DNA from: Methylobacterium fujisawaense | GTDB taxonomy: Bacteria; Pseudomonadota; Alphaproteobacteria; Rhizobiales; Beijerinckiaceae | Direction: 5' to 3' | DNA: 64,000 nt | Assembly: GCF_014138435.1 (NCBI RefSeq) | Contig: NZ_JACJIM010000005.1 | Span: 186,001 to 250,000 of the forward strand | Shown: one piece after another, positions 39,786-48,046 of the stretch | How the letters are laid out: each line of letters starts with the position of its first letter | How positions within the stretch are numbered: position 1 is the stretch's first letter | The notes under the pieces: generated by a model | Told to the model about the DNA's origin: nothing | The model's input: the letters and a program-made list of their open reading frames with translations, nothing else | The model's database searches: none | Made by a program: the position numbers and the translations under genes

Positions 39786-40583
39786 ATGCGGCTCGTGGTG
39801 GTCGGCGCCGACGGGCGCATGGGGCGGATGCTGATCCGCGCGGTGGCGCAGTCTGAGGGCTGTACGCTCTCGGCGGCGATCGAGCGCGAAGGCTCCCCGG
39901 CCCTGGGGCAGGATGCGGGTCTGCTCGCCGGTCTCCAGCCCCTCGACGTGCCGGTCACCGATGACGCGCTCGCGGCCTTCGCGGCCGCCGACGGCGTCCT
40001 CGATTTCACCGCGCCCGCCGCCACGGTGGCCTTCGCCGAACTGGCGGCCCAGGCCCGCATCGTCCACGTCGTCGGCACGACCGGCCTGTCCGAGGACGAT
40101 CTTGCCAAGCTGAAGGCGGCCTCGTACCATGCCCGGATCGTCCAATCGGGCAACATGTCGCTCGGCATCAACCTGATGGCCGAGCTGGTCCGCCGGGTCG
40201 CGAAGGCGCTGGGCGACGAGTTCGACATCGAGATTGCCGAGATGCACCACCGCATGAAGGTGGATGCGCCGTCCGGCACGGCGCTGATGCTGGGCGAGGC
40301 CGCCGCCGAGGGCCGCGGCGTCGACCTTAAGACGGTCCGCGTCTCCACCCGGGACGGGCATACCGGCGCCCGCCGGCCCGGCGATATCGGCTTCGCCACC
40401 CTGCGGGGCGGCAGCGTCGTCGGCGACCACAGCGTGATCTTCGCCGGCACCGGCGAGAGCCTGACGATCAGCCACCACGCCGCCGACCGCGGCCTGTTCG
40501 CCACGGGCGCCGTCAAGGCCGCGCTCTGGGCGCATCCCAAGCCGCCGGGGCTCTACACGATGGCCGACGTCCTCGGCCTGTGA
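39786..40583 (+). CDS. dapB: 4-hydroxy-tetrahydrodipicolinate reductase
   Basis: Reduces the DapA product to tetrahydrodipicolinate in lysine and diaminopimelate synthesis. The 265-residue protein has the dinucleotide motif [12 protein letters not shown] at residues 6-17, DFTAPAATV near 76, [11 protein letters not shown] near 98, and the catalytic-region [16 protein letters not shown] with His and Lys near residues 155-165. ATG at 39786 is preceded by a G-rich run. It is followed by gpmA, 17 bp away, as the first gene of a likely dapB-gpmA-alkB-DUF2809 operon. Confidence 0.97.
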   Translation: MRLVVVGADGRMGRMLIRAVAQSEGCTLSAAIEREGSPALGQDAGLLAGLQPLDVPVTDDALAAFAAADGVLDFTAPAATVAFAELAAQARIVHVVGTTGLSEDDLAKLKAASYHARIVQSGNMSLGINLMAELVRRVAKALGDEFDIEIAEMHHRMKVDAPSGTALMLGEAAAEGRGVDLKTVRVSTRDGHTGARRPGDIGFATLRGGSVVGDHSVIFAGTGESLTISHHAADRGLFATGAVKAALWAHPKPPGLYTMADVLGL

Positions 40584-40600
40584 CCGGGAGCGGTGCATCC

Positions 40601-41239
40601 ATGGAACGGCTCCTCGTCCTCGTCCGGCACGGCCAGAGCGAGTGGAACCTTCAGAACCTGTTCACGGGCTGGCGCGACCCGGACCTGACCGAGCGCGGCA
40701 TCGCCGAGGCCCGGGCGGCCGGCCGCGGGTTGAAGCGGGACGGCTACGGCTTCGATGTGGCCTTCACCTCCGAACTGTTGCGGGCCCAGCGCACCTGTTC
40801 GCTGATCCTGGAGGAGATGGCTCTCCCGGATGTTCCGATCATTCGGCAGAGGGCCCTCAACGAGCGGGATTACGGCGACCTCTCCGGCCTCAACAAGGAC
40901 GCGGCCCGCGCCCGATGGGGTGACGCGCAGGTCCATACCTGGCGCCGGTCCTACGACGTGCGGCCGCCCGGCGGCGAGAGTCTGAAGGACACTGCCGCGC
41001 GGGTGCTGCCCTACTACATCGCGGCGATCCTGCCGCGGGTGATAGCCGGCCAGCGGGTCCTGGTGGCGGCCCATGGCAATTCGCTGCGCGCCCTGGCGAT
41101 GGTCCTCGATGGGCTGAAGGAGGAGCAGGTGCCGGATCTCCAGATTCGGACCGGGGTCCCTTTGGTCTACCGCCTCAATGCCGACACCACGGTCGCCTCG
41201 AAGACCGTGCTGGAGCTGGATGTCGACGCGGGCCGCTGA
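40601..41239 (+). CDS. gpmA: 2,3-bisphosphoglycerate-dependent phosphoglycerate mutase
   Basis: Interconverts 3- and 2-phosphoglycerate, linking glycolysis with PEP and, in methylotrophs, the serine cycle. The 212-residue protein has the catalytic [17 protein letters not shown] near residues 8-24 (His11), [12 protein letters not shown] near 87-98, RPPGGESL, and the second His in [11 protein letters not shown] near 159. It is a little shorter than the roughly 230-250-residue E. coli form, as is usual in Alphaproteobacteria. A GTG overlapping the dapB stop at 40580 is an alternative start. Confidence 0.95.
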   Translation: MERLLVLVRHGQSEWNLQNLFTGWRDPDLTERGIAEARAAGRGLKRDGYGFDVAFTSELLRAQRTCSLILEEMALPDVPIIRQRALNERDYGDLSGLNKDAARARWGDAQVHTWRRSYDVRPPGGESLKDTAARVLPYYIAAILPRVIAGQRVLVAAHGNSLRALAMVLDGLKEEQVPDLQIRTGVPLVYRLNADTTVASKTVLELDVDAGR

Positions 41240-41893
41240 GTGGCGACGGAACTCGCCCCCGGGTTGATCCACCATCCCGGCTTCCTCGACGCGACGGCCC
41301 GCGCCCGGCTCGCCGCCGAGATCGCCGCCGTCCTCGAAACGGCGCCGCCGGTGACGCCGCGGATGCCGCGCACCGGCAAGCCGTTCTCCGTACGGATGTC
41401 GAATGCCGGTCCCCTCGGCTGGGTCTCGGACGTCGCGGGCTACCGCTATCAGCCGGACCATCCGGAGACCGGGCGGCCATGGCCGGCGATGCCGCCAACC
41501 GCCCTCGCGGCCTGGGCGGTGTTGGCGAACTGTCCGGTGCCGCCGGAAGCCTGTCTCATCAACCTCTACGCGCCGGGATCCCGCATGGGTCTCCACCAGG
41601 ATCGCGACGAGGCGGATCTGTCGGCGCCCGTCCTCTCGCTCTCCCTCGGTGCGGCGGCACTGTTCCGCTACGGCGGCCTGAGCCGCGCGGATCCGACGCG
41701 CTCGATCCGCCTGCAGGCCGGCGACGCGCTGGTGATCGGCGGCCCCTCGCGCCTGATCTACCACGGCATCGACCGGCTCTACCCGGCCGGCGACCTTCTC
41801 GCGGAGACGGCCGAGCCCGGTTTCCTCCCGCCGGGCGGCCGCTGCAACCTCACCCTGCGGCGCGTCACGGCGCCGGCACCGCCGTGGCGCTAA
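41240..41893 (+). CDS. alkB: AlkB-type Fe(II)/2-oxoglutarate-dependent dioxygenase
   Basis: Oxidative dealkylation repair of alkylated DNA or RNA. The 217-residue protein has NLYAPGSRMGLHQDRDE with the iron-binding H-x-D near residues 119-121. The second iron His is in IYHGIDR near residue 175 and the 2-oxoglutarate Arg region is RCNLTLRR near 205. The start is GTG directly abutting the gpmA stop, so it relies on translational coupling. No Ada or AlkA gene is adjacent. Confidence 0.93.
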   Translation: MATELAPGLIHHPGFLDATARARLAAEIAAVLETAPPVTPRMPRTGKPFSVRMSNAGPLGWVSDVAGYRYQPDHPETGRPWPAMPPTALAAWAVLANCPVPPEACLINLYAPGSRMGLHQDRDEADLSAPVLSLSLGAAALFRYGGLSRADPTRSIRLQAGDALVIGGPSRLIYHGIDRLYPAGDLLAETAEPGFLPPGGRCNLTLRRVTAPAPPWR

Positions 41894-41922
41894 AGCGATC
41901 GCCGGAATGCAGGCCGGCCGCG

Positions 41923-42354
41923 ATGCAGGCGCCCGCGCGGATGGATCTGCCGCTGGCCCGGGCAGCCCATCTCGGCCTCGCGGCCGCCGTGATCGGGCTG
42001 GGGCTGCTGCTGCGCGTGCCGGCGTGGAACCTGCCGCTCGCGGTTCACCACTACGGCGGCGGCATCCTGTGGGGAGCGATGCTGTTCCTGCTGGTGGCCG
42101 CCCTGCGACCGGCCGGCTGGGGTCTGCGCACCTGCATGATCGCCGCCTTCTTCGGCGCCGGGCTCATCGAAGCGAGCCGTCTCGTTCATACCCCGGCGCT
42201 CGACGCCTTCCGGGCAACCCTGCCGGGCCAGCTCCTGCTCGGCACACTCTTCTCCCCGTGGAATCTCTGCGCCTACGCCGTCGGGATCGCCGTCGCGGCG
42301 GCGTTGGCGGTTTCCTTTCATCGTGATCGCAGGCGCGCGGCATTGCCGGCTTGA
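41923..42354 (+). CDS. DUF2809 family small membrane protein
   Basis: A 143-residue inner-membrane protein with four hydrophobic segments (about residues 13-31, 43-59, 68-84 and 112-128). It has the DUF2809 features: Arg after the first helix (LLLRVP) and YGGGILWGAMLF. No function is known for the family. It lies 29 bp after alkB. ATG at 41941 is an alternative start with a similar context. A role in the DNA-repair neighbour's pathway is not implied by the sequence. Confidence 0.78.
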   Translation: MQAPARMDLPLARAAHLGLAAAVIGLGLLLRVPAWNLPLAVHHYGGGILWGAMLFLLVAALRPAGWGLRTCMIAAFFGAGLIEASRLVHTPALDAFRATLPGQLLLGTLFSPWNLCAYAVGIAVAAALAVSFHRDRRRAALPA

Positions 42355-42429
42355 CAGATCAGGTCGCCGGGCAGACCCATCGCGGGCGGACTAACCCCAA
42401 GTTGGGTCCACGAGGAGAACCGGTTTTCG

Positions 42430-43398
42430 ATGCGGATGCGCAACCTGACGCTGCGTCTCGGACGGGTTCTCGGCGCTGCCGCGCTTGCGGTGAGCCTTGG
42501 CTCCGCGGCCTGGGCCGGAGATCCTGTCTACCCGCCGGGCTCGCGCTTCGGCTTCGATCCGCCGGCCGACATGTCGCTGTCGCGGCGCTTCTCGGGCTTC
42601 GAGCGGAAGGAGGGGGGCGCGACCGTGTCGGTCGTCGAGCTGCCCGCGAACGCCTTCGCGGAACTCGTCAGCGGCTTCACCGACGCCAACCTGCTGAGTC
42701 AGGGCTTCGCGGTCGAGAAGCGCGAGGAGGTCAAGATCGGCGACAACGAGGGCATGCTCTACACCGGTGAGCAGCCCGCCGATCCGGCCTCGTCCGCTCC
42801 GGCGATCCGGAAGTGGATTCTCGTGGTCGGTACGCCGAGCGTGACCGGACTGATCATCGCCCAGGCGCTGCCCGACGCCGAGACCGAGGCCTCGATGCGC
42901 AAGATGGTGACCGGCGTCACCCTCCGGCCTGCGCTGACGCTGACCCAGCAGGTCGACGCGCTGCCCTTCCGCATCGCCGACATGGCGGGCTTCCGGCCGG
43001 TGCGGGTGATGGCCGGCAATTCGATCCTCCTGACCAGCGGCCCCAAGGACCAGATGCAGAATCTGGAGCAGCCGATCCTCGTCCTCGCCCAGGCCGTGCA
43101 GCAGCCGCCCTCGGCCGAGCAGCGGGACGGCTTCGCCCGCGCCGCCCTGGCCTCGAACCAGACCATGAAGGACTTCGTCATCGAGCGGGCCCAGAGCTAC
43201 CGCTCGAACGGCGTCGACTGGCACGAGATCGTGGCCCGCGCCCTCGACCAGCCGACCAACCTGCCGGTGGTCGTCATGCAGACCATCCGGTTCGCGCCGG
43301 ATGGCTATCTCCGCGCCCTCGGTGTCGTGCGGCAGGATCAGCGCGACGGCGTCCTCGCCAAGTTCCGCCAGGTCGTGGACAGCGTGCAGGTGAAGTAG
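42430..43398 (+). CDS. Exported protein of unknown function (322 aa)
   Basis: A signal peptide (residues 1-29, ending AAWA) precedes a mature protein with no recognised domain. It starts YPPGSRFGFDPPADM and appears to contain two similar-sized halves: a first part with a FSGFERKEGG then a glycine-rich middle, and a second ending in a predicted strand TIRFAPDGYLRALGVVRQD. The balanced content suggests a soluble periplasmic fold. GAGGAGAA precedes the ATG by about 10 bases. The stop lies 4 bp before the convergent gamma-glutamyltransferase stop. Confidence 0.7.
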   Translation: MRMRNLTLRLGRVLGAAALAVSLGSAAWAGDPVYPPGSRFGFDPPADMSLSRRFSGFERKEGGATVSVVELPANAFAELVSGFTDANLLSQGFAVEKREEVKIGDNEGMLYTGEQPADPASSAPAIRKWILVVGTPSVTGLIIAQALPDAETEASMRKMVTGVTLRPALTLTQQVDALPFRIADMAGFRPVRVMAGNSILLTSGPKDQMQNLEQPILVLAQAVQQPPSAEQRDGFARAALASNQTMKDFVIERAQSYRSNGVDWHEIVARALDQPTNLPVVVMQTIRFAPDGYLRALGVVRQDQRDGVLAKFRQVVDSVQVK

Positions 43399-43402
43399 CG
43401 CC

Positions 43403-45022
43403 TCACCACACGGCGGCCTGCCCGTCGCGGCGCGGGTCGCTCGCCGCCACGTAGCCTTCGACCGCCGGATCGCCCATCCGCCAGATGAACTGGCCGGCGC
43501 CGAAATCCTGGTAGCTGTCCTCGATCACTTCGAGCCGGTGGCCGAGGGCCTTCAGGCGATCCAGGGTCGCCCGCGGCATCGCCGCCTCGACGTTGATGTC
43601 GAGACCCTCGTTCACCCGCCACCGCGGCGCGTCGCAGGCCGCCTGCGGGTTCTGGCCGTGGTCGATCATCCGCACCAGCGTCTGGACATGGCCCTGCGGC
43701 TGCATGTTGCCGCCCATCACGCCGAAGCTCATCACCGGCGCGCCGTCCCGGGTGAGAAAGCCCGGGATGATGGTGTGGAACGGGCGCTTGCCCGGCGCCA
43801 CCACGTTCGGGCTCGCAGGATCGAGCACGAAGCCGTAGCCGCGGTTCTGCAGGGAGATCCCCCAGCCCGGAACGACCACGCCCGAGCCGAAGCCCATGAA
43901 GTTCGACTGGATGAAGCTCACCATCATCCCGGATTCATCCGCGGCGGTGAGGTAGATCGTGCCGCCCGCGGGCGGCTTGCCGGGGCCGAAGACCTGAGCG
44001 CGGTTTCGGTCGATCAGCTTGGCGCGCTCCGCCAGATAGGCGCGGTCCAGCATGGCTTCGGGCGTCACCTCCATCCCGCGCGGGTCGGCGACGTACCGGT
44101 AGGTGTCGCTGAAGGCGAGCTTCATCGCCTCGATCTGGAGGTGCTGCGCCTCCGGTCCGTCCACCGGCAGGCTGCCGAGGTCGAACTGCTCCAGGATGCC
44201 GAGCGCGATCTGTGCCGCGATGCCCTGGCCGTTCGGCGGGATCTCGTGCAGCGTGTAGCCGTGGTAATCCTTGGCGGTCGGCGTCACCCATTCGGGGCGG
44301 TACGCCGCGAGGTCGGCGGCCGTCATGGCGCCGCCATGGGCCCGCGCGTGCGCGGCGATCGCCTCGGCGATCTCGCCCCGGTAGAAGGCCTCGCCCTTGG
44401 TCTCGCCGATCAGCCGCAGGGTCCGCTCGGCGCCGGGAAAGGTCACCAGCTCGCCGACATCCGGCGCTCGGCCGCGCGGCAGAAAGAACTCCGCGAAGCC
44501 CGGCTGGCGGGTGATCGCGTCGATCCCGGCGGCGGCCGCCCATTTCTGCTGCACGACGACCGGCGCGAGATAGCCGCGCTCGGCGATGCGGATCGCCGGC
44601 TGCATCAGATCGGCGAAGGGGAGGCGGCCGAAGCGCTCGCTGAGCGCGACCCAGGCGCCCACCGCCCCCGGTACGGTGACCGAATCCCAGCCGCGCATCG
44701 GCGTCCGTTCCGCCGGACCGTATTTCCGCAGGAAGTAGTCCGGGCTCCAAGCGGCCGGAGCCCCGCCCGAGGCGTTGAGGCCGTGCAGCGCCTTCCCGTC
44801 CCACAGGATGCAGAAGGCGTCGGAGCCGAGGCCGTTGCTGCACGGCTCGGTCACGGTCTTGGCGGCCGCCGCGGCGATCGCGGCATCGACCGCGTTCCCG
44901 CCGGCCTGGAGCATCTGGATGCCGGCCTGTGCCGCCAGCGCGTGCGAGGTGGCGACACAGTTGCGCCCGAACATCGGCATGCGCAGGGACGGATACCCGG
45001 TCACCCAGTCGAACGGCTTCAT
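43403..45022 (-). CDS. ggt: Gamma-glutamyltransferase family protein
   Basis: An Ntn-hydrolase of the gamma-glutamyltransferase family, 539 residues. It transfers or hydrolyses gamma-glutamyl groups such as from glutathione. The maturation nucleophile is Thr355 in GGTIYLTAADESGM, aligned with T391 of E. coli GGT (TTHYSVVD). Other landmarks are NAVDAAIAAAAA near 45-56, PNGQGIAAQIALG and FGVMGGNMQPQGHVQ. No signal peptide is visible after the chosen ATG, so a cytoplasmic location is suggested. The start at 45022 precedes MKPFDWVTGYPS; a longer frame to 45118 is less family-like. Confidence 0.92.
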   Translation of the reverse strand: MKPFDWVTGYPSLRMPMFGRNCVATSHALAAQAGIQMLQAGGNAVDAAIAAAAAKTVTEPCSNGLGSDAFCILWDGKALHGLNASGGAPAAWSPDYFLRKYGPAERTPMRGWDSVTVPGAVGAWVALSERFGRLPFADLMQPAIRIAERGYLAPVVVQQKWAAAAGIDAITRQPGFAEFFLPRGRAPDVGELVTFPGAERTLRLIGETKGEAFYRGEIAEAIAAHARAHGGAMTAADLAAYRPEWVTPTAKDYHGYTLHEIPPNGQGIAAQIALGILEQFDLGSLPVDGPEAQHLQIEAMKLAFSDTYRYVADPRGMEVTPEAMLDRAYLAERAKLIDRNRAQVFGPGKPPAGGTIYLTAADESGMMVSFIQSNFMGFGSGVVVPGWGISLQNRGYGFVLDPASPNVVAPGKRPFHTIIPGFLTRDGAPVMSFGVMGGNMQPQGHVQTLVRMIDHGQNPQAACDAPRWRVNEGLDINVEAAMPRATLDRLKALGHRLEVIEDSYQDFGAGQFIWRMGDPAVEGYVAASDPRRDGQAAVW

Positions 45023-45120
45023 GGCACTGTTCCCGGCCTCGGCAGCGGATCTGCTCCCGCGGCACTTGGCATACAGGATATCCGGCGCCGGTGAAGGCGT
45101 GGCCGGGATAGATGCCAAAC

Positions 45121-45146
45121 GAAAAACGCGGGCCCGAGGACCCGCG
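45121..45146 (-). terminator. Rho-independent terminator of the exported 140-aa gene
   Basis: On the minus strand CGCGGG (45146-45141) and CCCGCG (45132-45127) pair around an 8-base loop, followed by TTTTTC. It lies 34 bp beyond the stop of the gene at 45180-45602 and before the ggt gene, isolating both transcription units. This is one of the few classic T-tract terminators in the window. Confidence 0.85.
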
Positions 45147-45179
45147 CTTCGCGACGTTCAGGCTGTCTGTGGGAGCCGC

Positions 45180-45602
45180 TCAGTAGGGGCGGCCGTAGAG
45201 CGGCGAGGTCGGATCCAGGCGATCGACGAAGGAGAGATCGACGTTGCGGATCGCGCTCGAACGGGCGCCGATGAACGGTCCGTTGGTGATCGGGTCCGGC
45301 AGGATCCCGCGGCCGAAGCGGTCGGTCGGGCCGTAGGGCGGGGTCAGCTGATTGGACGCTGCGATCAGGTAGGGGTTCAGAGCCGGATTCCGCGAACCGC
45401 CGGCACCCGGGACGTTCGAGGTGAGCGGCACATTGCCGGCATCCAACCAGCTGCGCGGGCGCACCCGGATCGGGAGCGGGCGGCTGACCCGGTAGATCGG
45501 GCCGGAAACGAAACCATCCTGCGCCTCAGCCGGCGCGGAGGCCAGAACGCCGAGGCCGGTGGCGGCGACAACGCCGAGAAGGGCGATCTTAAGCGAGCGC
45601 AT
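45180..45602 (-). CDS. Exported protein of unknown function (140 aa)
   Basis: A signal peptide (residues 1-27, ending AEA) is followed by a mature region rich in Pro, Arg and Asn (RVSRPLPIRVRPRSW, LTPPYGPTDRFGRG) with a C-terminal YGRPY. It has no cysteine and no recognised domain. ATG at 45602 has AAGG 7 bases upstream. A strong terminator follows. The Arg/Pro-rich composition resembles small, abundant Rhizobiales envelope proteins, but that is only an impression. Confidence 0.7.
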   Translation of the reverse strand: MRSLKIALLGVVAATGLGVLASAPAEAQDGFVSGPIYRVSRPLPIRVRPRSWLDAGNVPLTSNVPGAGGSRNPALNPYLIAASNQLTPPYGPTDRFGRGILPDPITNGPFIGARSSAIRNVDLSFVDRLDPTSPLYGRPY

Positions 45603-45738
45603 GGCCAACCTTGTGTATGAGTGCCATCAGTATGGCGACCGAAGCTTAACAGTTCGCCGCCTTTGACAAGAAGACGCTTGGGCGAGGCTGTTGTTCCGCC
45701 CTTATGGCTGAGCTTGTGCGATTTGCCACACTGTGGCC

Positions 45739-46563
45739 TCATTTTTTATTTTGCGGCCGTCGGATTAACGATCCGGTCCGGCTCGAAGGTTCCGCGCCGG
45801 CTGTCGCCGGGCAGGCGCTCGCGGGGTCGGGCACGGCAGCGAAGGCCGCCGTCGTGTCGGGATCGGCAAGATCGACGAGGCTCAGCGCATCCAGCAGGCA
45901 GGCCACGGCCTGCGGTTCCGGAGGATGGCCGAGGGGGGCGCAAAGCCATCCATCGAGCTGAAACCCCGTCTCCCGGGTGACGAAACCCGTGCAGGTCCGC
46001 TGCGTCGGTCCGGCGAAGGTCATCTCCAGGGTCTCGACCGCGCCGAACCGGGTCCGGATCTGGCCGCGGGCTCCGGTCCGCGCGACCGCTAGGGCAGGGC
46101 GGTCGAGGGCTGGGCCGTTGGCGGCCCGCCGGGCCATCATGACGAACAGCGACGGCGGCGGTCCGGTGAGCGTTCCGCGAGTGAGGACGATCCGCAGCGC
46201 AGGCGCCTCGATCGCAGCCACATCGCCGCGCATCAGCGTGTCCTCGCGCAGGCCCGTCCGCGGATCGACCCGGGCGGCGACCCGCACCGGATCGGGCCCA
46301 GGCTCGGCGAGGCCGAACCGGGCGGGCGCGATCGCCGGCCGCGCCGGCGAAGCCCGGACGGACGGCACGAAGGCGGTCTCGAGATCCGGAGCGCGCTGGA
46401 TGCCGGGGAGGGGGCCGGGCAACCGGGCGAACACGCACACCAGGGCGATCGCGGCCGATGCCAGCGCGAGACGCAGGCCGAGGGATCCCGGTGACCAGCC
46501 TGCGCGTGCCGCGGGCGGGCGGAGTCCGACTCGATCGACGAGAGGCGCTGTTCCGATCAGCAT
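45739..46563 (-). CDS. Membrane-anchored protein of unknown function (274 aa)
   Basis: A short cytoplasmic N-terminus, one hydrophobic anchor (about residues 27-47) and a roughly 225-residue soluble part. Near the anchor it is proline- and arginine-rich. Further on, LRIVLTRGTLTG, RTCTGFVTRETGFQLDGWLCA and VACLLDALSL contain three cysteines, two of which may pair (quoted parts: RTCTGFVTRE, LDGWLCA, VACLLDAL). I recognise no family. ATG at 46563 has GGAG 5 bases upstream; an ATG at 46626 is an alternative. The gene is divergent from asd. Confidence 0.65.
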   Translation of the reverse strand: MLIGTAPLVDRVGLRPPAARAGWSPGSLGLRLALASAAIALVCVFARLPGPLPGIQRAPDLETAFVPSVRASPARPAIAPARFGLAEPGPDPVRVAARVDPRTGLREDTLMRGDVAAIEAPALRIVLTRGTLTGPPPSLFVMMARRAANGPALDRPALAVARTGARGQIRTRFGAVETLEMTFAGPTQRTCTGFVTRETGFQLDGWLCAPLGHPPEPQAVACLLDALSLVDLADPDTTAAFAAVPDPASACPATAGAEPSSRTGSLIRRPQNKK

Positions 46564-46881
46564 CGTGCTCCGTACCGAAGGCGGGACGCGGGATTGGGCG
46601 GTCAGCCTCGCACGGCAGGACTGCATGCCCGTTCCCGGACCGGGTCCGTCACCGGATTCCTCCGCGCAGGGTGAATCAGGCGTTGCGCGGTCGTCGGCCT
46701 TGACAGCATGGGCACATGCGCGCCTTGCTCGGCGCGGCCGTCGCCCCCACCTCCGCTGAGGACGGGGTCTGCGGCCGCGCCCGTTTTGCGGGCGCGTCCG
46801 GCACGAACGATCCTTCGGCCGATTTTGCTGGCAGGAGCGCGGCACCCGGATCGGTCGGGGTTTTCCGCGCGGAGACAAGAG
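46564..46881. other. 318-bp divergent region upstream of asd
   Basis: No convincing gene. It includes a TTGACA at 46700-46705 (no good -10 box 17 bp later) and an 8-bp GC hairpin at 46776-46796 (CGCGCCCG, loop TTTTG, CGGGCGCG) in the presumed asd leader. I see no lysine-riboswitch-like architecture. Both flanking genes must draw promoters from here. Confidence 0.5.
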
Positions 46882-47919
46882 ATGGGTTACAAGGTCGCCG
46901 TCGTCGGCGCCACGGGCAACGTGGGCCGCGAGATGCTCGATATCCTGGCCGAGCGGGCCTTTCCCGCCGACGAGGTCGTGGCGCTGGCCTCGCGCCGCAG
47001 CCAGGGGCAGGAAGTCTCCTACGGCGACAAGACGCTCAAGGTCAAAACGCTCGACACCTACGACTTCACCGACACCGATATCTGCCTGATGTCGGCCGGC
47101 GGCGAGGCGTCGAAGGAATGGTCGCCCCGCATCGGCCAGCAGGGTTGCGTGGTCATCGATAACTCGTCGGCCTTCCGCTACGACGCCGACGTGCCGCTGA
47201 TCGTGCCCGAGGTGAATGCCGACGCGGTGGTGGGCTTCACCAAGCGCAACATCATCGCCAACCCGAACTGCTCGACCGCGCAGCTGGTCGTCGCGCTCAA
47301 GCCCCTCCACGAGGCGGCGACGATCAAGCGCGTCGTGGTCTCGACCTACCAGTCGGTCTCCGGCGCCGGCAAGGAGGCGATGGACGAGCTGTTCAACCAG
47401 ACCCGCGCCGTCTTCACCGCCGGCGAGATCAAGCAGGGCGGCAAGTTCACGAAGCGGATCGCCTTCAACGTCATCCCCCACATCGACGTGTTCATGGAGG
47501 ATGGCTACACGAAGGAAGAGTGGAAGATGGTCGCCGAGACCAAGAAGATGCTCGACCCGAAGATCAAGCTGACGGCGACCGCCGTCCGCGTTCCGGTCTT
47601 CATCGGGCACGCGGAAGCGGTCAACATCGAGTTCGAGCGGCCGCTCTCGGCCGAGAAGGCCACCGAGATCCTGCGCGCCGCCCCCGGCGTCCTGGTGATC
47701 GATAAGCGCGAAAACGGCGGCTACATGACGCCCCACGAAGCGGCCGGCGAGGATGCGACCTACATCTCGCGCATCCGCGAGGACGCGACCGTGGAGAACG
47801 GCCTGAACCTCTGGTGTGTCTCGGACAACCTGCGCAAGGGCGCGGCCCTCAACGCGGTGCAGATCGCCGAGATTCTGGTGAACCGCAAGCTCCTGAACCG
47901 GGCCAAGCGCGCGGCCTGA
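46882..47919 (+). CDS. asd: Aspartate-semialdehyde dehydrogenase
   Basis: Reduces aspartyl phosphate to aspartate semialdehyde for lysine, threonine and methionine synthesis. The 345-residue protein has VAVVGATGNVGREML (residues 5-19), DNSSAFRYD near 95, IIANPNCSTAQLV with the catalytic Cys near 129-135, and the C-terminal GHAEAVNIEFERPL with its His near 240. The ATG at 46882 has GGAG 7 bases upstream. It follows the family's standard length. Together with lysC and dapB in the same window it covers the early diaminopimelate branch. Confidence 0.98.
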   Translation: MGYKVAVVGATGNVGREMLDILAERAFPADEVVALASRRSQGQEVSYGDKTLKVKTLDTYDFTDTDICLMSAGGEASKEWSPRIGQQGCVVIDNSSAFRYDADVPLIVPEVNADAVVGFTKRNIIANPNCSTAQLVVALKPLHEAATIKRVVVSTYQSVSGAGKEAMDELFNQTRAVFTAGEIKQGGKFTKRIAFNVIPHIDVFMEDGYTKEEWKMVAETKKMLDPKIKLTATAVRVPVFIGHAEAVNIEFERPLSAEKATEILRAAPGVLVIDKRENGGYMTPHEAAGEDATYISRIREDATVENGLNLWCVSDNLRKGAALNAVQIAEILVNRKLLNRAKRAA

Positions 47920-47925
47920 GGCCGG

Positions 47926-47948
47926 TCCTCCTCCCGGCGGGAGGAGGA
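47926..47948 (+). terminator. Perfect 10-bp hairpin after asd
   Basis: TCCTCCTCCC, loop GGC, GGGAGGAGGA, starting 6 bp after the asd stop. No T-tract follows. The stem's stability makes termination or 3'-end protection likely. A second, longer hairpin follows within 20 bp. Confidence 0.65.
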
Positions 47949-47960
47949 GCCAGCACCGAA

Positions 47961-47985
47961 ATCCTTGGGACAACGTCCCTAGGAT
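47961..47985. terminator. Second hairpin between asd and the phosphatase gene
   Basis: ATCCT-T-GGGAC and GTCCC-T-AGGAT form an inverted repeat with a T-T mismatch in the middle and a 3-base loop (25 bp total), followed by TTGTC. It could be the second of two tandem terminators for asd or an operator for the phosphatase gene. It abuts the Pho-box-like repeat. Confidence 0.5.
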
Positions 47986-48003
47986 TTGTCACGCGCCCGT
48001 CAT
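47986..48003 (+). promoter_or_regulatory. Pho-box-like repeat before the phosphatase gene
   Basis: TTGTCAC (47986-47992), 4 bases, then CCGTCAT (47997-48003), about 44 bp before the ATG. The PhoB consensus is two CTGTCAT-type heptamers separated by 4 bp. These match it at 5 and 6 of 7 positions, and the spacing is correct, though the spacer is GC instead of the usual AT-rich. PhoB control of a phosphatase-superfamily gene would be logical but is inferred. Confidence 0.42.
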
Positions 48004-48046
48004 CGTTTAGGCTCACGCCGCATACCGGATCACGTGGAGATTCGGT

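Noticed and set aside
45725..45752. Plus-strand GCCAC-ACT-GTGGC hairpin followed by a T-run, suggesting an sRNA terminator
   Set aside because: Only a 5-bp stem, and the T-run encodes the last codons of the minus-strand gene; no convincing plus-strand promoter pair precedes it.
46776..46796. Hairpin in the asd leader as a possible lysine riboswitch part
   Set aside because: A single short GC stem; none of the multi-helix lysine-riboswitch architecture is visible.
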